Shown in pieces: positions 43,999 through 54,528 of a DNA stretch of 64,000 nucleotides (position 1 is the stretch's first letter; each line of letters opens with the position of its first letter). The position numbers were made by a program, and so were the translations under genes. The stretch lies in assembly GCF_001650875.1 (NCBI RefSeq), contig NZ_LXYI01000005.1, positions 104,212-168,211 of the forward strand, read 5' to 3'. Below the pieces are notes generated by a model. The model was given only the letters and a program-made list of their open reading frames with translations, had not been told where the DNA came from and did not search any database. Source of the stretch: Sulfitobacter sp. EhC04. Its GTDB lineage: Bacteria; Pseudomonadota; Alphaproteobacteria; Rhodobacterales; Rhodobacteraceae.

Positions 43999-45441
43999 CT
44001 AGTCGATCAGCGGCAGCAGCTTGTCCAGGCTGGCCTTCGCATCGCCATAGAACATCCGTGTGTTCTCCTTGAAGAACAGCGGGTTCTCGATCCCGGAATA
44101 GCCTGTGCCCTGCCCCCGCTTGGAAACAAAGACCGTCTTGGCCTTCCAGCATTCCAGCACCGGCATCCCGGCAATGGGGCTGTTGGGATCGTCCTGAGCG
44201 GCAGGGTTCACGATGTCATTGGACCCGATCACGATCGCCACATCCGTAGACGGGAAATCATCGTTGATCTCGTCCATCTCCATCACGATGTCATAGGGCA
44301 CCTTGGCCTCCGCCAGCAGCACGTTCATGTGCCCCGGCAGACGCCCCGCAACGGGGTGAATGGCGAAACGCACGTTCTTGCCCTGGGCGCGCAGCTTCTT
44401 GACCAGCTCGCTGACCGCCTGCTGGGCCTGGGCCACCGCCATCCCGTAGCCCGGAATAATGATGACGCTGTCGGCCTCGTTCAGCGCCGTGGCGACACCG
44501 TCGGCCTCAATGGCGATCTGTTCGCCCTCGACTGCCATCTGCTCGCCCGCCGGACCGCCAAAGCCGCCCAGGATCACGCTGACAAAACTGCGGTTCATCG
44601 CCTTGCACATGATATAGGACAGGATCGCACCCGACGAGCCGACCAGCGCGCCAACCACGATCAGCAGGTCGTTGCCAAGGCTGAAGCCGATCGCCGCCGC
44701 CGCCCAGCCGGAATAGCTGTTCAGCATCGACACCACGACAGGCATGTCCGCCCCGCCGATGCCCATGATCAGGTGATACCCGATGAACAGCGCGCAAAGC
44801 GTCATGACAAACAGCGGAAAGAACCCGCCGGTGCTGAAATACCAGATCAGGCAGATCACCGAGAGACCGGCCGCAGATGCGTTCAGGATATGCCCGCCCG
44901 GCAGTTTCGCCGCCGATGAATTCACCCGCCCCGCCAGCTTGCCATAGGCAATGACAGATCCGGTAAAGGTGACCGCACCGATAAAGATGCCCAGGAACAG
45001 CTCCACCCGAAGGATGTTGATCTCGACCGCCGTCTTCTTGGCGATCAGCGCGGCAAAAGTGCCGAACTGCGAGACGTCATAGTTGGGGTTCAGCAGGGTT
45101 TCCTGCACGTTCGCGATCTCGAAATGTGCGTTGAATCCGACGAAAACCGCCGCCAGACCCACAAGGCTGTGCATCGCCGCGACCAGTTCGGGCATCTGCG
45201 TCATCTGTACCCGCGTCGCAAGCTGATAGCCGATGGCCCCACCGGCAGCCACCAGAACCACCGACAGGATCCAAAGCCCCGAACCGGGTCCGATCAGCGT
45301 GGCCAGCACCGCCAGCCCCATGCCGGCAATGCCGTACCAGACCGCACGTTTTGCACTCTCCTGGCCCGAAAGCCCCCCGAGCGAGAGGATGAACAGGACA
45401 GCCGCGACAACATAGGCCGCTGTTGTAAAACCAAATTCCAT
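43999..45441 (-). CDS. pntB: NAD(P) transhydrogenase subunit beta
   Basis: The 480-residue beta subunit of the proton-translocating transhydrogenase, which makes NADPH from NADH using the proton gradient. The N-terminal two thirds is membrane-embedded with about nine helices. The C-terminal NADP(H)-binding domain III shows [50 protein letters not shown] and [17 protein letters not shown]. Full length. It follows pntA after 13 bp, and a terminator lies downstream. Confidence 0.97.
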   Translation of the reverse strand: MEFGFTTAAYVVAAVLFILSLGGLSGQESAKRAVWYGIAGMGLAVLATLIGPGSGLWILSVVLVAAGGAIGYQLATRVQMTQMPELVAAMHSLVGLAAVFVGFNAHFEIANVQETLLNPNYDVSQFGTFAALIAKKTAVEINILRVELFLGIFIGAVTFTGSVIAYGKLAGRVNSSAAKLPGGHILNASAAGLSVICLIWYFSTGGFFPLFVMTLCALFIGYHLIMGIGGADMPVVVSMLNSYSGWAAAAIGFSLGNDLLIVVGALVGSSGAILSYIMCKAMNRSFVSVILGGFGGPAGEQMAVEGEQIAIEADGVATALNEADSVIIIPGYGMAVAQAQQAVSELVKKLRAQGKNVRFAIHPVAGRLPGHMNVLLAEAKVPYDIVMEMDEINDDFPSTDVAIVIGSNDIVNPAAQDDPNSPIAGMPVLECWKAKTVFVSKRGQGTGYSGIENPLFFKENTRMFYGDAKASLDKLLPLID

Positions 45442-45454
45442 TGCTCTGGCTCCT

Positions 45455-47029
45455 TTAAGATTTCTGGAACATGGCGAGCATGCGCCGTGTCACGAGGAAG
45501 CCACCAAAGATGTTGATGCCACACATGAAGACCGACAGCGCCGCAAGGATCACCACGATGCCCGCGCTTGATCCAAGCTGCATCAGCGCGCCCAGGATGA
45601 TGATCGACGAAATCGCGTTGGTCACGGCCATCAGCGGCGTGTGCAGGCTGTGCGCAACGCCCCAGATTACCTGGAAGCCGACAAAGACCGCCAGCACAAA
45701 AACGATGAAGTGCTGCATGAAGCTGGCAGGCGCCACCAGACCAACCGCCAGCAAAAGCGCACCGCCGATGGCCAGCAAACTCACCTGATTGCGGGTCTGC
45801 GTCTTGAAGGCTGCCAGTTCCTGCGCCGCCTTCTCCTCGCGGGTCAACTCTTTCGGTTTGTCCTTTTTCGGTGCGGCGGCAATCGCCGCAACCTTGGGCG
45901 GTGGCGGCGGGAAGGTCACGGCCTTGCCGTGGGCAATCGTCGCCCCCCGGATCACGTCGTCATCCATGTTGTGGTTGATCACGCCGTCTTTTTCCGGCGT
46001 CAGATCGGTCATCAGGTGACGGATGTTGGTCGCATACAGCGTCGAGGCCTGGGTCGCCATCCGGCTGGGGAAATCGGTGTAGCCGATGATGGTGACACCA
46101 TTGTCAGTGACGATCTTTTCGTCCGCAACGGTCAGCTTGCAGTTGCCGCCCTTTTCCGCCGCAAGGTCCACGATCACCGATCCCGGCTTCATCGCCTTGA
46201 CCATGTCCTCGGTCCACAATTCCGGCGCTTCGCGGTTCGGGATCAGCGCGGTGGTGATCACGATGTCCACTTCGGGGGCCAGTTCGCGGAACTTGGCCAG
46301 CTGCGCCTCGCGGAATTCCGGTGAGGAAACAGAGGCATAGCCGCCCGAAGCGGACCCGTCCTGCTGTTCTTCCTCGAAATCGAGATAGACAAACTCGGCG
46401 CCCATGCTCTCGACCTGTTCGGCCACTTCGGGGCGCACGTCAAAGGCATAGGTGATCGCACCCAGCGAGGTGGACGTGCCGATCGCGGCAAGACCGGCCA
46501 CACCGGCCCCCACAACCAGAACCTTGGCCGGGGGCACCTTGCCCGCCGCCGTGATCTGACCTGTAAAGAAACGACCAAAGTTGTTGCCGGCCTCGATCAC
46601 CGCACGGTAACCCGCGATATTGGCCATTGAAGACAGCGCATCCATCTTCTGGGCACGGCTGATGCGCGGGATCATCTCCATCGCGACAACAGTGGCACCC
46701 AAATCGGCGGCCTGGCTCATCTTGGCTTCATCGGCCACCGGGCTGAAGAAGGAGATCAGCGTCTGCCCGTCCCGCAGTCTTTTCATTTCCGCGTCGGACG
46801 GCACCCGCACCTTGGCGACCACATCAGCGGCCTTCCACAGGGCGGCGGCGGTCTTGACCACCTCGACGCCCGCATCCTTGTAGGCGGCGTCGGCAAATCC
46901 CGCTGCCATGCCTGCACCGCTCTCGATCACGCAATCATGACCCAGCTTTTGCAACTGCAGTGCTGACTCAGGCGTCATCGCAACGCGGTTCTCACCCTCG
47001 AATAATTCCTTCGGCGTACCGATCTTCAC
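45455..47029 (-). CDS. pntA: NAD(P) transhydrogenase subunit alpha
   Basis: The 524-residue alpha subunit: NAD(H)-binding domain I (starts [40 protein letters not shown]ossmann motif; [14 protein letters not shown] mobile loop) followed by four C-terminal membrane helices (about 420-520). The start is GTG at 47029, preceded by GGGGGAAG; ATG-started longer frames add a non-conserved leader. The upstream 310 bp to the next gene hold its promoter, for which TTGTGG-N17-TAAGTG on the minus strand is a weak candidate. Confidence 0.96.
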   Translation of the reverse strand: MKIGTPKELFEGENRVAMTPESALQLQKLGHDCVIESGAGMAAGFADAAYKDAGVEVVKTAAALWKAADVVAKVRVPSDAEMKRLRDGQTLISFFSPVADEAKMSQAADLGATVVAMEMIPRISRAQKMDALSSMANIAGYRAVIEAGNNFGRFFTGQITAAGKVPPAKVLVVGAGVAGLAAIGTSTSLGAITYAFDVRPEVAEQVESMGAEFVYLDFEEEQQDGSASGGYASVSSPEFREAQLAKFRELAPEVDIVITTALIPNREAPELWTEDMVKAMKPGSVIVDLAAEKGGNCKLTVADEKIVTDNGVTIIGYTDFPSRMATQASTLYATNIRHLMTDLTPEKDGVINHNMDDDVIRGATIAHGKAVTFPPPPPKVAAIAAAPKKDKPKELTREEKAAQELAAFKTQTRNQVSLLAIGGALLLAVGLVAPASFMQHFIVFVLAVFVGFQVIWGVAHSLHTPLMAVTNAISSIIILGALMQLGSSAGIVVILAALSVFMCGINIFGGFLVTRRMLAMFQKS

Positions 47030-47301
47030 ACTTCTTCCCCCATTCTGGACACGCAGACGCACGCGCAGTGGTCCCGCTTTGTTTGCACTTACCGCGCGCC
47101 CCATTGATCCACAAGTAGAACACCAACCGACAGGTAATCTGCAGGCCGGAACCAAACGCTGAAGCGCCTCATTATCAGGCAGCGGACGCGGATTCGACTT
47201 CGAAACTTTATTTCACATGAGCGGAGAGAAACGCAACAATGAAACCCCAAAGACAGCAAGAAAATTCCGCAGCGCAGCATGAAGGCGTCCAGCCACTGGG
47301 T

Positions 47302-47316
47302 TTAACCCCGTCTTAA
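47302..47316 (+). promoter_or_regulatory. CtrA-type box TTAA-N7-TTAA ahead of the RAYT-like gene
   Basis: TTAA at 47302-47305 and TTAA at 47313-47316 are separated by exactly seven bases, and the second is followed by CC. This matches the CtrA consensus of alphaproteobacteria (TTAA-N7-TTAAC). It ends 23 bp before the gene start. The remainder of the 47030-47339 gap shows only the pntA promoter side and nothing else recognisable. Confidence 0.5.
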
Positions 47317-47339
47317 CCAACGCGCGCCTAGCCTTTGTC

Positions 47340-47900
47340 ATGCCGAATTTCATCCACAGACGCCGCACGTGCGGCACATACTTCTTCACCATCCGCCTGG
47401 CCAACCCGCAGGATGATGCACTGGTCCGCCGTATCGCCGACCTGCGCCGCGCCATGCGCCACACGCTGAAACACCACCCGTTCCGGATTGATGCAATTGC
47501 CGTGTTGCCTGCGCTGATCCACACGATCTGGACCCTGCCGGGGGACAGCGCCGATTACCCCAACCGCATCGGAATGCTGAAGTCGCGCTTCTCCCGCGCC
47601 CTGCCGATGCCGCCGCATCGCACGCCAGCGCAGATCGCGCGCGGGGAAAAGGGCATATGGCAACGCCGCTACTGGGAACACGAAATTCGGGACAGGGCCG
47701 ATTTCAACCGCCACCGCGATCTGATTCACATCGCCCCGGTGCAAGCAGGTCTGGTCGCGCGACCGCAGGACTGGCCGCATAGCTCGCTGCACCGCGACCT
47801 CAAACGCGGCCTGCCCGCACCTGCCGCCATCGGCCATTGCACGACCGCGCCACTGGTCGCACCGGCCCTTGAACGAGATCAGGTTTTTGTTCTGCAATAA
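47340..47900 (+). CDS. RAYT-type (IS200-like Y1) transposase-derived protein, catalytic residues lost
   Basis: A 186-residue protein with the frame of REP-associated tyrosine transposases: GTYFFTIRL near residue 12, FRIDAIAVLPALIHTIWTLP, RGEKGIWQRRYWEHEIRD and VQAGLVARPQDWPHSSLHR. In active members the metal-binding HUH reads PDHLHCIW and the catalytic Tyr lies in YIHYNPV. Here these read PALIHTIW (residues 57-64, only the second His kept) and LIHIAPV (128-134, Tyr replaced by Leu). The rest of the fold is intact and the frame is uninterrupted. It is either a decaying copy or a domesticated DNA-binding protein. Confidence 0.85.
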   Translation: MPNFIHRRRTCGTYFFTIRLANPQDDALVRRIADLRRAMRHTLKHHPFRIDAIAVLPALIHTIWTLPGDSADYPNRIGMLKSRFSRALPMPPHRTPAQIARGEKGIWQRRYWEHEIRDRADFNRHRDLIHIAPVQAGLVARPQDWPHSSLHRDLKRGLPAPAAIGHCTTAPLVAPALERDQVFVLQ

Positions 47901-47953
47901 GGCGGTCGCCCCGCCAGCACCGACACGCCGGACAACCCGGCCCCATGCCCGGC

Positions 47954-48730
47954 TCAGACTGCTTTCAGCGCAGGTGCCACTTCGCCCGCCGCCCAGCTGC
48001 GCACCGCGTCGCCAAAGGCCTGGAACAGAATGCGCGACACCGGGTCCTGCCCGGCATTCCATTCCGGATGCCACTGGACCGACAGGGTGAACCCGCAGGC
48101 TCCCTTGACATAGATCGCCTCGGGCGTGCCGTCATCGGCGAAACCATCCATCACGATCCGCGCACCGGGCGTCTTGATCCCCTGCCCGTGCAGCGTGTTG
48201 GTGCGCACTTTCTGCGACCCCATCAAGCTGTGAAAGACGCCGCCCTGGGAAAAGGTCACATCATGGCGCAGTTCGAACTTTTCCTCGATGGTGCCGTCGG
48301 GCGGCATGCGGTGGTTCATCCGCCCCGGCAGGTCGCGGATCTCGGGATAGAGCGTGCCCCCCATCGCCACGTTCACTTCCTGAAACCCCCGGCAAACGCC
48401 GAAAAACGGCTGTCCGCGCTCCACGCAGGCCCGGATCAGCGGCAGGACAATCGCATCGCGCGCGCGGTCGAATGCGCCATGCGCCTCGGTTGCCGCCTCG
48501 CCATATTCCTCGGGGTGAACATTTGGCCGCCCGCCGGTGAACAGAAACCCGTCGCAGACCTCCATCAACTCGGTGACCGACAGGTGTTTGGGGTCGGCGG
48601 GAATGATGACAGGCACACAGTCAGAAACCGCAGACACCGCATCGGTGTTCATCTGCCCCCCCGCATGCACCTTGTACTGATCATTGATCAGGTGCGAATT
48701 TCCAATAATGCCAACGACAGGACGCGCCAT
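47954..48730 (-). CDS. Class I glutamine amidotransferase-like hydrolase (peptidase C26)
   Basis: A 258-residue protein of the gamma-glutamyl-GABA hydrolase (PuuD-like) family. The nucleophile elbow is FFGVCRGFQEVNVAMGG with Cys near residue 117. The catalytic His and Glu lie in SVQWHPEW near the C-terminus, and FLFTGGRPNVHPEEY forms the oxyanion strand. Family members hydrolyse gamma-glutamyl amides in polyamine catabolism. No puu genes are nearby, so the substrate is open. Confidence 0.9.
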   Translation of the reverse strand: MARPVVGIIGNSHLINDQYKVHAGGQMNTDAVSAVSDCVPVIIPADPKHLSVTELMEVCDGFLFTGGRPNVHPEEYGEAATEAHGAFDRARDAIVLPLIRACVERGQPFFGVCRGFQEVNVAMGGTLYPEIRDLPGRMNHRMPPDGTIEEKFELRHDVTFSQGGVFHSLMGSQKVRTNTLHGQGIKTPGARIVMDGFADDGTPEAIYVKGACGFTLSVQWHPEWNAGQDPVSRILFQAFGDAVRSWAAGEVAPALKAV

Positions 48731-48796
48731 GGGTCACCTACTATTGCTGCAATTGCACAAACATAGGCCATGCCCGCCGCGTGCTCAAGCGCTGCG

Positions 48797-49222
48797 TCAG
48801 ATTTCGCCCTGCAACCCGGCAGCGGCAATGCCTGCCATGGCACATTCTGCATCTTTTTCAGACGTATCCCCCGTCACGCCGACCGCGCCGATCACCGCCC
48901 CCTTGCGGTCGCGCAGCAACACGCCGCCCGGCACCGGAATCACCTGCCCGCCATAGACCCCGTTCACCGCCGCCATGAAATAGGCCTGATCCTCCGCGCG
49001 TTTCATCTGCGCGGTCCCCGCCATACCCAGCATCACCGCGCCGTAAGCCTTGCCATGGGCAATCGCAAAACGCCCCGGTGCCGCCCCGTCCTCACGCTCG
49101 AATGCCTGCACATGTCCGCCTGCATCCAGCACCACCACAGAGAGCGGTTTCAGCTCCATCTCACGCCCCTTCTCCAACGCCTTGCGCATGATCGTGCGTG
49201 CTTTTCTCAATGAAATGGCCAC
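48797..49222 (-). CDS. glcG: GlcG/HbpS family heme-binding-like protein
   Basis: A 141-residue single-domain protein of the GlcG/DUF336 family: KALEKGREMELKPLSVVVLDAGG, then AHGKAYGAVMLG, and VIPVPGGVLLRDRKGAVIGAVGVTGDTSEKDAECA. The start is GTG at 49222, preceded by GAGGAGAGG; the only ATG frame start lies in the repeat upstream. It follows malate synthase G, as glcG accompanies glcB in the glycolate operon of other bacteria. Its biochemical role is not settled. Confidence 0.88.
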   Translation of the reverse strand: MAISLRKARTIMRKALEKGREMELKPLSVVVLDAGGHVQAFEREDGAAPGRFAIAHGKAYGAVMLGMAGTAQMKRAEDQAYFMAAVNGVYGGQVIPVPGGVLLRDRKGAVIGAVGVTGDTSEKDAECAMAGIAAAGLQGEI

Positions 49223-49233
49223 GTGCCTCTCCT

Positions 49234-49262
49234 CTTTTTGGCAAAAAATATTCCCGGGGTGT
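49234..49262 (-). repeat. CCCCGGGAATATTTTTTGCC intergenic element with GC hairpin
   Basis: On the minus strand a GTGGGGC-GCT-GCCCCAC hairpin (49262-49278) is followed by CCCCGGGAATATTTTTTGCC and AAAAAGAGG. It belongs to the same loose family as the elements at 28600 and 32538. It separates glcB from glcG. Confidence 0.45.
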
Positions 49263-49295
49263 GGGGCAGCGCCCCACGCAGGTTTCAACCCGCGC

Positions 49296-51428
49296 TCAGC
49301 CTGCCGCCTTCAGCTCCAGCCGGCGCGCGTGCAACACCGGCTCGGTATAACCCGAAGGCTGCTCCCGCCCCTTCAGCACCAGATCGCAGGCCGCCTGAAA
49401 GGCAATGCCGTCAAAACCGGGCGCCATCGGGCGATAGGCCGGATCACCGGCGTTCTGCTGGTCCACCACCTCGGCCATCTTCTTCAGCCCGGCCATGACC
49501 TGCCCTGCGTCGATCACCCCGTGATGCAGCCAGTTCGCCAGCGCCTGCGCCGAAATGCGACAGGTGGCGCGGTCTTCCATCAGGCCGACATCGTTGATGT
49601 CCGGCACCTTGGAACAGCCAACCCCCTGATCGACCCAGCGCACGACATAGCCCAGAATCCCCTGGGCATTGTTCTCGATCTCGCGGGTGATTTCCGCATC
49701 GCTCAGGTTGCGGCCCTCCATCACCGGGATCTCCAGCAGATCAGCCAGCGTGCCACGCGGCCCGCCTGCCCGGATCTCATCCTGCCGCGCCAGAACATCG
49801 ACCTGATGATAATGCATCGCATGCAGGGTGGCCGCAGTCGGTGACGGCACCCAGGCACAGGAGGCCCCGGCCATCGGGTGGCCCACCTTGGCCGCGATCA
49901 TGTCCGCCATCAAGTCCGGCATCGCCCACATGCCCTTGCCGATCTGCGCCCGCCCCTGCAAGCCACAGGCCAGACCGATATCGACATTGCGGTCCTCATA
50001 AGTACCGATCCAGACAGCGTTTTTCATGTCGCCCTTGGGCACCATCGGCCCGGCCTCCATCGAGGTATGGATCTCGTCGCCGGTCCGGTCCAGAAAACCG
50101 GTGTTGATGAAAGCCACCCGATGTTTCGCCGCGCGGATACATTCCTTGAGGTTGGCACTGGTGCGGCGTTCCTCGTCCATGATGCCCAGCTTCACGGTAT
50201 GGGCTGGCAATCCCAGCACGCTTTCAACCAGAGTGAAAATCTCGTCCGCAAAGGCGACCTCTGCCGGGCCGTGCATCTTTGGCTTGACCACATAGACCGA
50301 CCCCTGCACCGAATTTCCGCCTTCGCGGGCAAGGTCGTGCATCGCGATCAGCGTGGTGGTCATGGCATCCATCAGCCCCTCGCCCACCTCGCGGCCCGCG
50401 CGGTCCAGCACCGCCGGGTTGGTCATCAGATGGCCCACGTTGCGCACCAACATCAGCGCGCGACCTTTCAGCGTCACCTCCCCGCCATCAGGCGCGGTAT
50501 AGCTCCGGTCCGGGTGCATCACCCGTGTCATCGGCTTGCCGTTCTTCTCGAAAGTCTCCGACAGATCGCCCTTCATCAGGCCCAGCCAGTTGCGATAGGC
50601 CCCCACCTTGTCCTCGGCATCCACTGCCGCCACGCTGTCCTCGCAGTCCATGATGGTGGAGACCGCGCTTTCCAGCAGGACATCGGCCACATGGGCCGGG
50701 TCGGTCTTGCCGATCGGGTGCTCCGCATTGACCGTGATTTCAACATGCAACCCGTTGTTGCGCAGCAAGATGGCAGAGGGTGCCGCAGCTTCCCCGCGAT
50801 AGCCCGCTAATTGCGCAGGATCTGCAAGCGCGGGCACCAATGCGCCGCCTTCCACGGCATAGCCTGTCACATCGACATGCGATCCGCTGGCCAGTGGTGT
50901 CGCATCATCCAGAAACGCCTTGGCCCGCGCCACCACCTGTGCGCCGCGCGCCGCGTCATAGCCACCCGCCGGAGGCAGATCGCCCAGCGCGTCGGTGCCG
51001 TAAAACGCATCATAAAGGCTGCCCCAGCGCGCGTTGCAGGCGTTCAGCGCAAACCGCGCTTTTGTGATCGGCACCACCAGTTGCGGCCCCGGCACCGTTG
51101 CGATCTCGGAGTCCACATTGGCGGTTTCTATCGTGAAATCAGGGCCTTCCGGCACCAGATAGCCGATATCAGTCAAAAAGCTGCGGTAGCTTTCGGCATC
51201 ATGCATCTTGCCCTTGTTCGCGATGTGCCAATCATCAATCTGCTGCTGAAGCGCCGCCCGCTCAGCCAGAAGCGCGCGGTTCTTGTCGCCCATCCCATGC
51301 ACAAGCCGCGAGAAACACTGCCAAAAGGTGTCAGGCGACACACCGCTGCCCGGAAGGGCTTCCTCCTCGATGAAAGAGACAAGGGCAGAATCCACCTGCA
51401 AATCGTGCTTGTTCATCCTGTCTGACAT
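49296..51428 (-). CDS. glcB: Malate synthase G
   Basis: Condenses glyoxylate with acetyl-CoA to malate. The 710-residue monomeric isoform G is recognised by length and by [40 protein letters not shown], the [26 protein letters not shown] block with the catalytic Arg, and [13 protein letters not shown]. The C-terminal domain provides the general base Asp. The start at 51428 ([12 protein letters not shown]) has GGGAG eight bases ahead; the GTG at 51446 is less likely. glcG lies directly downstream. Confidence 0.96.
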   Translation of the reverse strand: MSDRMNKHDLQVDSALVSFIEEEALPGSGVSPDTFWQCFSRLVHGMGDKNRALLAERAALQQQIDDWHIANKGKMHDAESYRSFLTDIGYLVPEGPDFTIETANVDSEIATVPGPQLVVPITKARFALNACNARWGSLYDAFYGTDALGDLPPAGGYDAARGAQVVARAKAFLDDATPLASGSHVDVTGYAVEGGALVPALADPAQLAGYRGEAAAPSAILLRNNGLHVEITVNAEHPIGKTDPAHVADVLLESAVSTIMDCEDSVAAVDAEDKVGAYRNWLGLMKGDLSETFEKNGKPMTRVMHPDRSYTAPDGGEVTLKGRALMLVRNVGHLMTNPAVLDRAGREVGEGLMDAMTTTLIAMHDLAREGGNSVQGSVYVVKPKMHGPAEVAFADEIFTLVESVLGLPAHTVKLGIMDEERRTSANLKECIRAAKHRVAFINTGFLDRTGDEIHTSMEAGPMVPKGDMKNAVWIGTYEDRNVDIGLACGLQGRAQIGKGMWAMPDLMADMIAAKVGHPMAGASCAWVPSPTAATLHAMHYHQVDVLARQDEIRAGGPRGTLADLLEIPVMEGRNLSDAEITREIENNAQGILGYVVRWVDQGVGCSKVPDINDVGLMEDRATCRISAQALANWLHHGVIDAGQVMAGLKKMAEVVDQQNAGDPAYRPMAPGFDGIAFQAACDLVLKGREQPSGYTEPVLHARRLELKAAG

Positions 51429-51496
51429 TGCTTGCGCTCCCTTCACCCGGAAATTTCCAAAGGTGTACGGCGATTGCTTCTGCCCGACAAGTTTCT

Positions 51497-51515
51497 TGGT
51501 AATAAAATCTTACCA
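51497..51515. promoter_or_regulatory. Dyad TGGTAA-N7-TTACCA ahead of malate synthase
   Basis: Perfect 6-bp arms (51497-51502 and 51510-51515) with an AT-rich spacer lie about 70 bp upstream of the malate synthase start. The TGGT...ACCA core is the type bound by FadR-subfamily GntR regulators such as GlcC, PdhR and LldR. On the minus strand a TTGTTC sequence just ahead could serve as -35. No regulator gene is adjacent. Confidence 0.45.
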
Positions 51516-51583
51516 GTTCGAACAAACCTGACCGGCCCCCGGCGCACCCGACCCTTCCTTCGCCTCACGCAATGCACAACAAA

Positions 51584-51614
51584 ATGGCGGCGCCGAAAAA
51601 ACGGATGCCGCCAT
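51584..51614 (-). terminator. Hairpin terminator after the 73-aa membrane protein
   Basis: ATGGCGGC (51584-51591) pairs perfectly with GCCGCCAT (51607-51614). On the minus strand the hairpin is followed by TTTTGTTG and lies 22 bp after the stop of the small gene at 51637, upstream of the malate synthase promoter. Confidence 0.55.
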
Positions 51615-51636
51615 GATGGTGAATTCAGGCAAAAAC

Positions 51637-51858
51637 CTAGTTGGAATCGCTTGTCACAGGGGCCACCGTGTCATCGGTGCTGTTTACCGTGCTGCCCGTC
51701 TCAATTGCGGGCGCAGTGTCATCACCGCCGCCCATCACGGCCAGAAAGAAGACAATCAGCACCATCACAAGGCCGAATATCATGGCCCCCTTGATCCCCA
51801 GCAATGCTGGCTTGTGGCGCTGTTCTTGCTTGTCGATATTTGTGTCGGGTGCAGACAT
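51637..51858 (-). CDS. Small single-pass membrane protein
   Basis: A 73-residue protein with a charged N-terminus (MSAPDTNIDKQEQRHKPALL), one strong transmembrane helix (GIKGAMIFGLVMVLIVFFLAVMG, about residues 21-43) and an acidic, Thr/Ser-rich tail. The start at 51858 has a GAGGAGAG ribosome site; a longer frame upstream has no such site. No family recognised. It is transcribed divergently from pepN with about 110 bp between the starts. Confidence 0.7.
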   Translation of the reverse strand: MSAPDTNIDKQEQRHKPALLGIKGAMIFGLVMVLIVFFLAVMGGGDDTAPAIETGSTVNSTDDTVAPVTSDSN

Positions 51859-51972
51859 GACTCTCTCCTCGTTGTCGTTTGATCTTTCGTTCCATTCGAC
51901 CCGTTGCAGGGCACGTCTCATGGACCTAACGTGCAGGCCAACCGAACCGTTCCGGCAAAAAGAGGTATTTCC

Positions 51973-54528
51973 ATGCGCGACGCGGCCCCCAAGACGATAT
52001 ATCTGTCCGACTACACGCCCTTCGGGTTTGTCGTCGACAGTGTCGCACTGGACTTTGACCTTGACCCGCACAAGACCCGCGTAAAATCCAGGATCGCATT
52101 CCGCCCCAACCCCGATGCAACCGACCGGCGGTTCTTTCTGCACGGTGAAAACCTGTCGTTGATCGCTGCCCGCATCGACGGAAAGGACGTCACACCCAGC
52201 CTGTCAGAAGACGGGCTGACCTGCGATGTCCCCGACACCCCTTTCATCTGGGAATCGGAAGTTGAGATCGACCCGGCGCACAACACCGCACTTGAGGGGC
52301 TCTACATGTCGAACGGCATGTATTGCACCCAATGCGAGGCCGAGGGGTTTCGCAAGATCACCTATTATCCCGACCGCCCGGACGTGATGAGCGTCTTTAC
52401 CGTCACCATCAACGGCCCCCATCCGGTGCTGCTGAGCAATGGCAACCCGGTCAGCGCCTCAGAACACCGGGCCGAATGGCACGACCCCTGGCCCAAGCCC
52501 GCGTATCTTTTTGCGCTGGTGGCGGGGGACCTCGTGGCGCATTCCGATCATTTCACCACCATGAATGGCCGCGAGGTGGACCTGAACCTTTATGTCCGCC
52601 CCGGCGACGAGGGCAAATGCGCCTTCGGGATGCAGGCCCTCAAGGCCTCGATGAAATGGGATGAAGACGTCTATGGCCGTGAATACGATCTAAAGCTGTT
52701 CAACATCGTCGCGGTGGACGATTTCAACATGGGCGCGATGGAGAACAAGGGGCTGAACATCTTCAACTCTTCCGCTGTGCTGGCCAGCCCCGAAACCTCC
52801 ACCGACATGAATTTCGAGCGGATCGAGGCGATCATCGCGCATGAGTATTTCCACAACTGGACCGGCAACCGGATCACTTGCCGCGACTGGTTCCAGCTGT
52901 GCCTCAAGGAAGGGCTGACGGTTTTCCGGGACAGTCAGTTCACCTCCGACATGCGCTCTGCCCCGGTCAAGCGCATCCATGACGTCATCGACCTGCGCGC
53001 ACGCCAGTTCCCCGAGGATCAGGGCCCGCTTGCCCATCCGGTGCGGCCCGAAAGCTTTCAGGAAATCAACAACTTCTACACCGCCACGGTCTATGAAAAA
53101 GGGGCCGAGGTCATCCGCATGCTCAAGACGCTTGTGGGCGACGATGCCTATGGCAAGGCGCTGGACCTCTATTTCGAACGCCATGACGGTCAGGCCTGCA
53201 CCATCGAGGATTGGTTGCAGGTGTTCGCGGAAACCACCGGGCGCGACCTGTCGCAGTTCAAGCGCTGGTATGCCCAGGCGGGCACCCCGCGCCTGACGGT
53301 CACCGAAGACTGGGACGGCAGCACCCTGACCCTGACCTTCCGGCAGGATACCAAGCCCAGCGCCGCCTCCCCCGATCCGATGCCGCAGGTGATCCCCATT
53401 GCAACCGGCCTGATCGGCCCGGACGGGTCCGAAGTGGCCGAAACCCGCATCCTTGAGATGTCGCAAGCGACGCAGCGGTTCACCTTTGAAGGGCTCTCCG
53501 CCCGTCCGACCCCGTCGATCCTGCGCGGCTTTTCCGCGCCGGTGATGCTGGAACACGATCTCAGCGACGCCGACCGCGCCCATCTGCTGAGCCATGACAC
53601 AGACCCTTTCAACCGGTGGGAAGCCGCGCGGATGCTGGCCCGCAAGGCGCTGATGCCGATGATCCACGACGGGGCCGATGCCGATCCCGCCTATCTGGCC
53701 GCAATCACCACAGTGGTCAGCGACACATCGCTGGACCCCGCCTATCGCGCGCTGATGCTGGGCCTGCCCACACAGTCCGAACTGGCCGCGCTGATCCACG
53801 CCCAGGGCGGCACCCCGACGCCCGAGAACATCCATTCAGGAGTCGAGGGGATGCGCGATGCGATGGCCGATGCCCTGGGCGGTGCCGCACAGCAGATCCA
53901 CGCCGCCAACCTGGTCACGGCGCCCTATGATCCCGGCGCCGAACAGGCCGGCCAGCGCAGCCTTGCCAATGCGATGCTGTCCCTGATCACCCGCCGCGAC
54001 GGGGGCGAGGCCGCACAGGCACAATATGATGCGGCGGACAACATGACCAACCAGCTGGCCGCACTGGCGGCCCTGCTGCACATTGGCAAGGGCGACAAGG
54101 CCCTCGCCGCCTTCGAGGCACAGTGGCAGGACGACCGCCTTGTGATGGACAAATGGTTTGGCCTGCAGGTGCAGCAGGCGGAGCCGGAGGATGCCGCCGA
54201 TGTCGCGGAGAACCTGACCCGCCACCCGGATTTCAACTGGCAGAACCCGAACCGTTTCCGCGCGGTCTTTGGCGCGCTGGCCATGCATCACGCCGGGTTC
54301 CACCACGCCTCGGGCAAGGCTTACCGGCTGCTGGCCGACTGGCTGATCCGGCTGGACCCGAAAAACCCGCAGACCACCGCGCGCATGTGCTCTGCCTTCC
54401 AGACCTGGAAACGCTATGACGCCGACCGTCAGGTGCTGATCGCCGCCGAACTGGACCGGATGCTGGCCACACCGAACCTCAGCCGCGACACCACCGAGAT
54501 GCTGACACGTATCCGGGGGGCCTCGTGA
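51973..54528 (+). CDS. pepN: Aminopeptidase N (M1 family)
   Basis: An 851-residue zinc aminopeptidase. The exopeptidase motif GAMENKGLNIFNSS and the zinc site HEYFHNWTGNRITCRDW (HExxH) with the downstream Glu in LKEGLTVFRD lie near residues 255-320. The C-terminal half is the alpha-helical bowl of the PepN/proteobacterial type. The start at 51973 (MRDAAPKTIYLSDY) is preceded by AGAGG; an alternative upstream codon at 51904 lacks one. The stop overlaps the GTG start of the SDR gene. Confidence 0.96.
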   Translation: MRDAAPKTIYLSDYTPFGFVVDSVALDFDLDPHKTRVKSRIAFRPNPDATDRRFFLHGENLSLIAARIDGKDVTPSLSEDGLTCDVPDTPFIWESEVEIDPAHNTALEGLYMSNGMYCTQCEAEGFRKITYYPDRPDVMSVFTVTINGPHPVLLSNGNPVSASEHRAEWHDPWPKPAYLFALVAGDLVAHSDHFTTMNGREVDLNLYVRPGDEGKCAFGMQALKASMKWDEDVYGREYDLKLFNIVAVDDFNMGAMENKGLNIFNSSAVLASPETSTDMNFERIEAIIAHEYFHNWTGNRITCRDWFQLCLKEGLTVFRDSQFTSDMRSAPVKRIHDVIDLRARQFPEDQGPLAHPVRPESFQEINNFYTATVYEKGAEVIRMLKTLVGDDAYGKALDLYFERHDGQACTIEDWLQVFAETTGRDLSQFKRWYAQAGTPRLTVTEDWDGSTLTLTFRQDTKPSAASPDPMPQVIPIATGLIGPDGSEVAETRILEMSQATQRFTFEGLSARPTPSILRGFSAPVMLEHDLSDADRAHLLSHDTDPFNRWEAARMLARKALMPMIHDGADADPAYLAAITTVVSDTSLDPAYRALMLGLPTQSELAALIHAQGGTPTPENIHSGVEGMRDAMADALGGAAQQIHAANLVTAPYDPGAEQAGQRSLANAMLSLITRRDGGEAAQAQYDAADNMTNQLAALAALLHIGKGDKALAAFEAQWQDDRLVMDKWFGLQVQQAEPEDAADVAENLTRHPDFNWQNPNRFRAVFGALAMHHAGFHHASGKAYRLLADWLIRLDPKNPQTTARMCSAFQTWKRYDADRQVLIAAELDRMLATPNLSRDTTEMLTRIRGAS

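Noticed and set aside
43629..44072. Open frames of 82-147 codons within the palindrome array.
   Set aside because: They read through near-identical repeat units and give repeated peptide fragments. There is no ribosome site and no homology.
47340..47900. Active insertion sequence.
   Set aside because: A single gene without terminal repeats or target duplication, and its catalytic residues are replaced.
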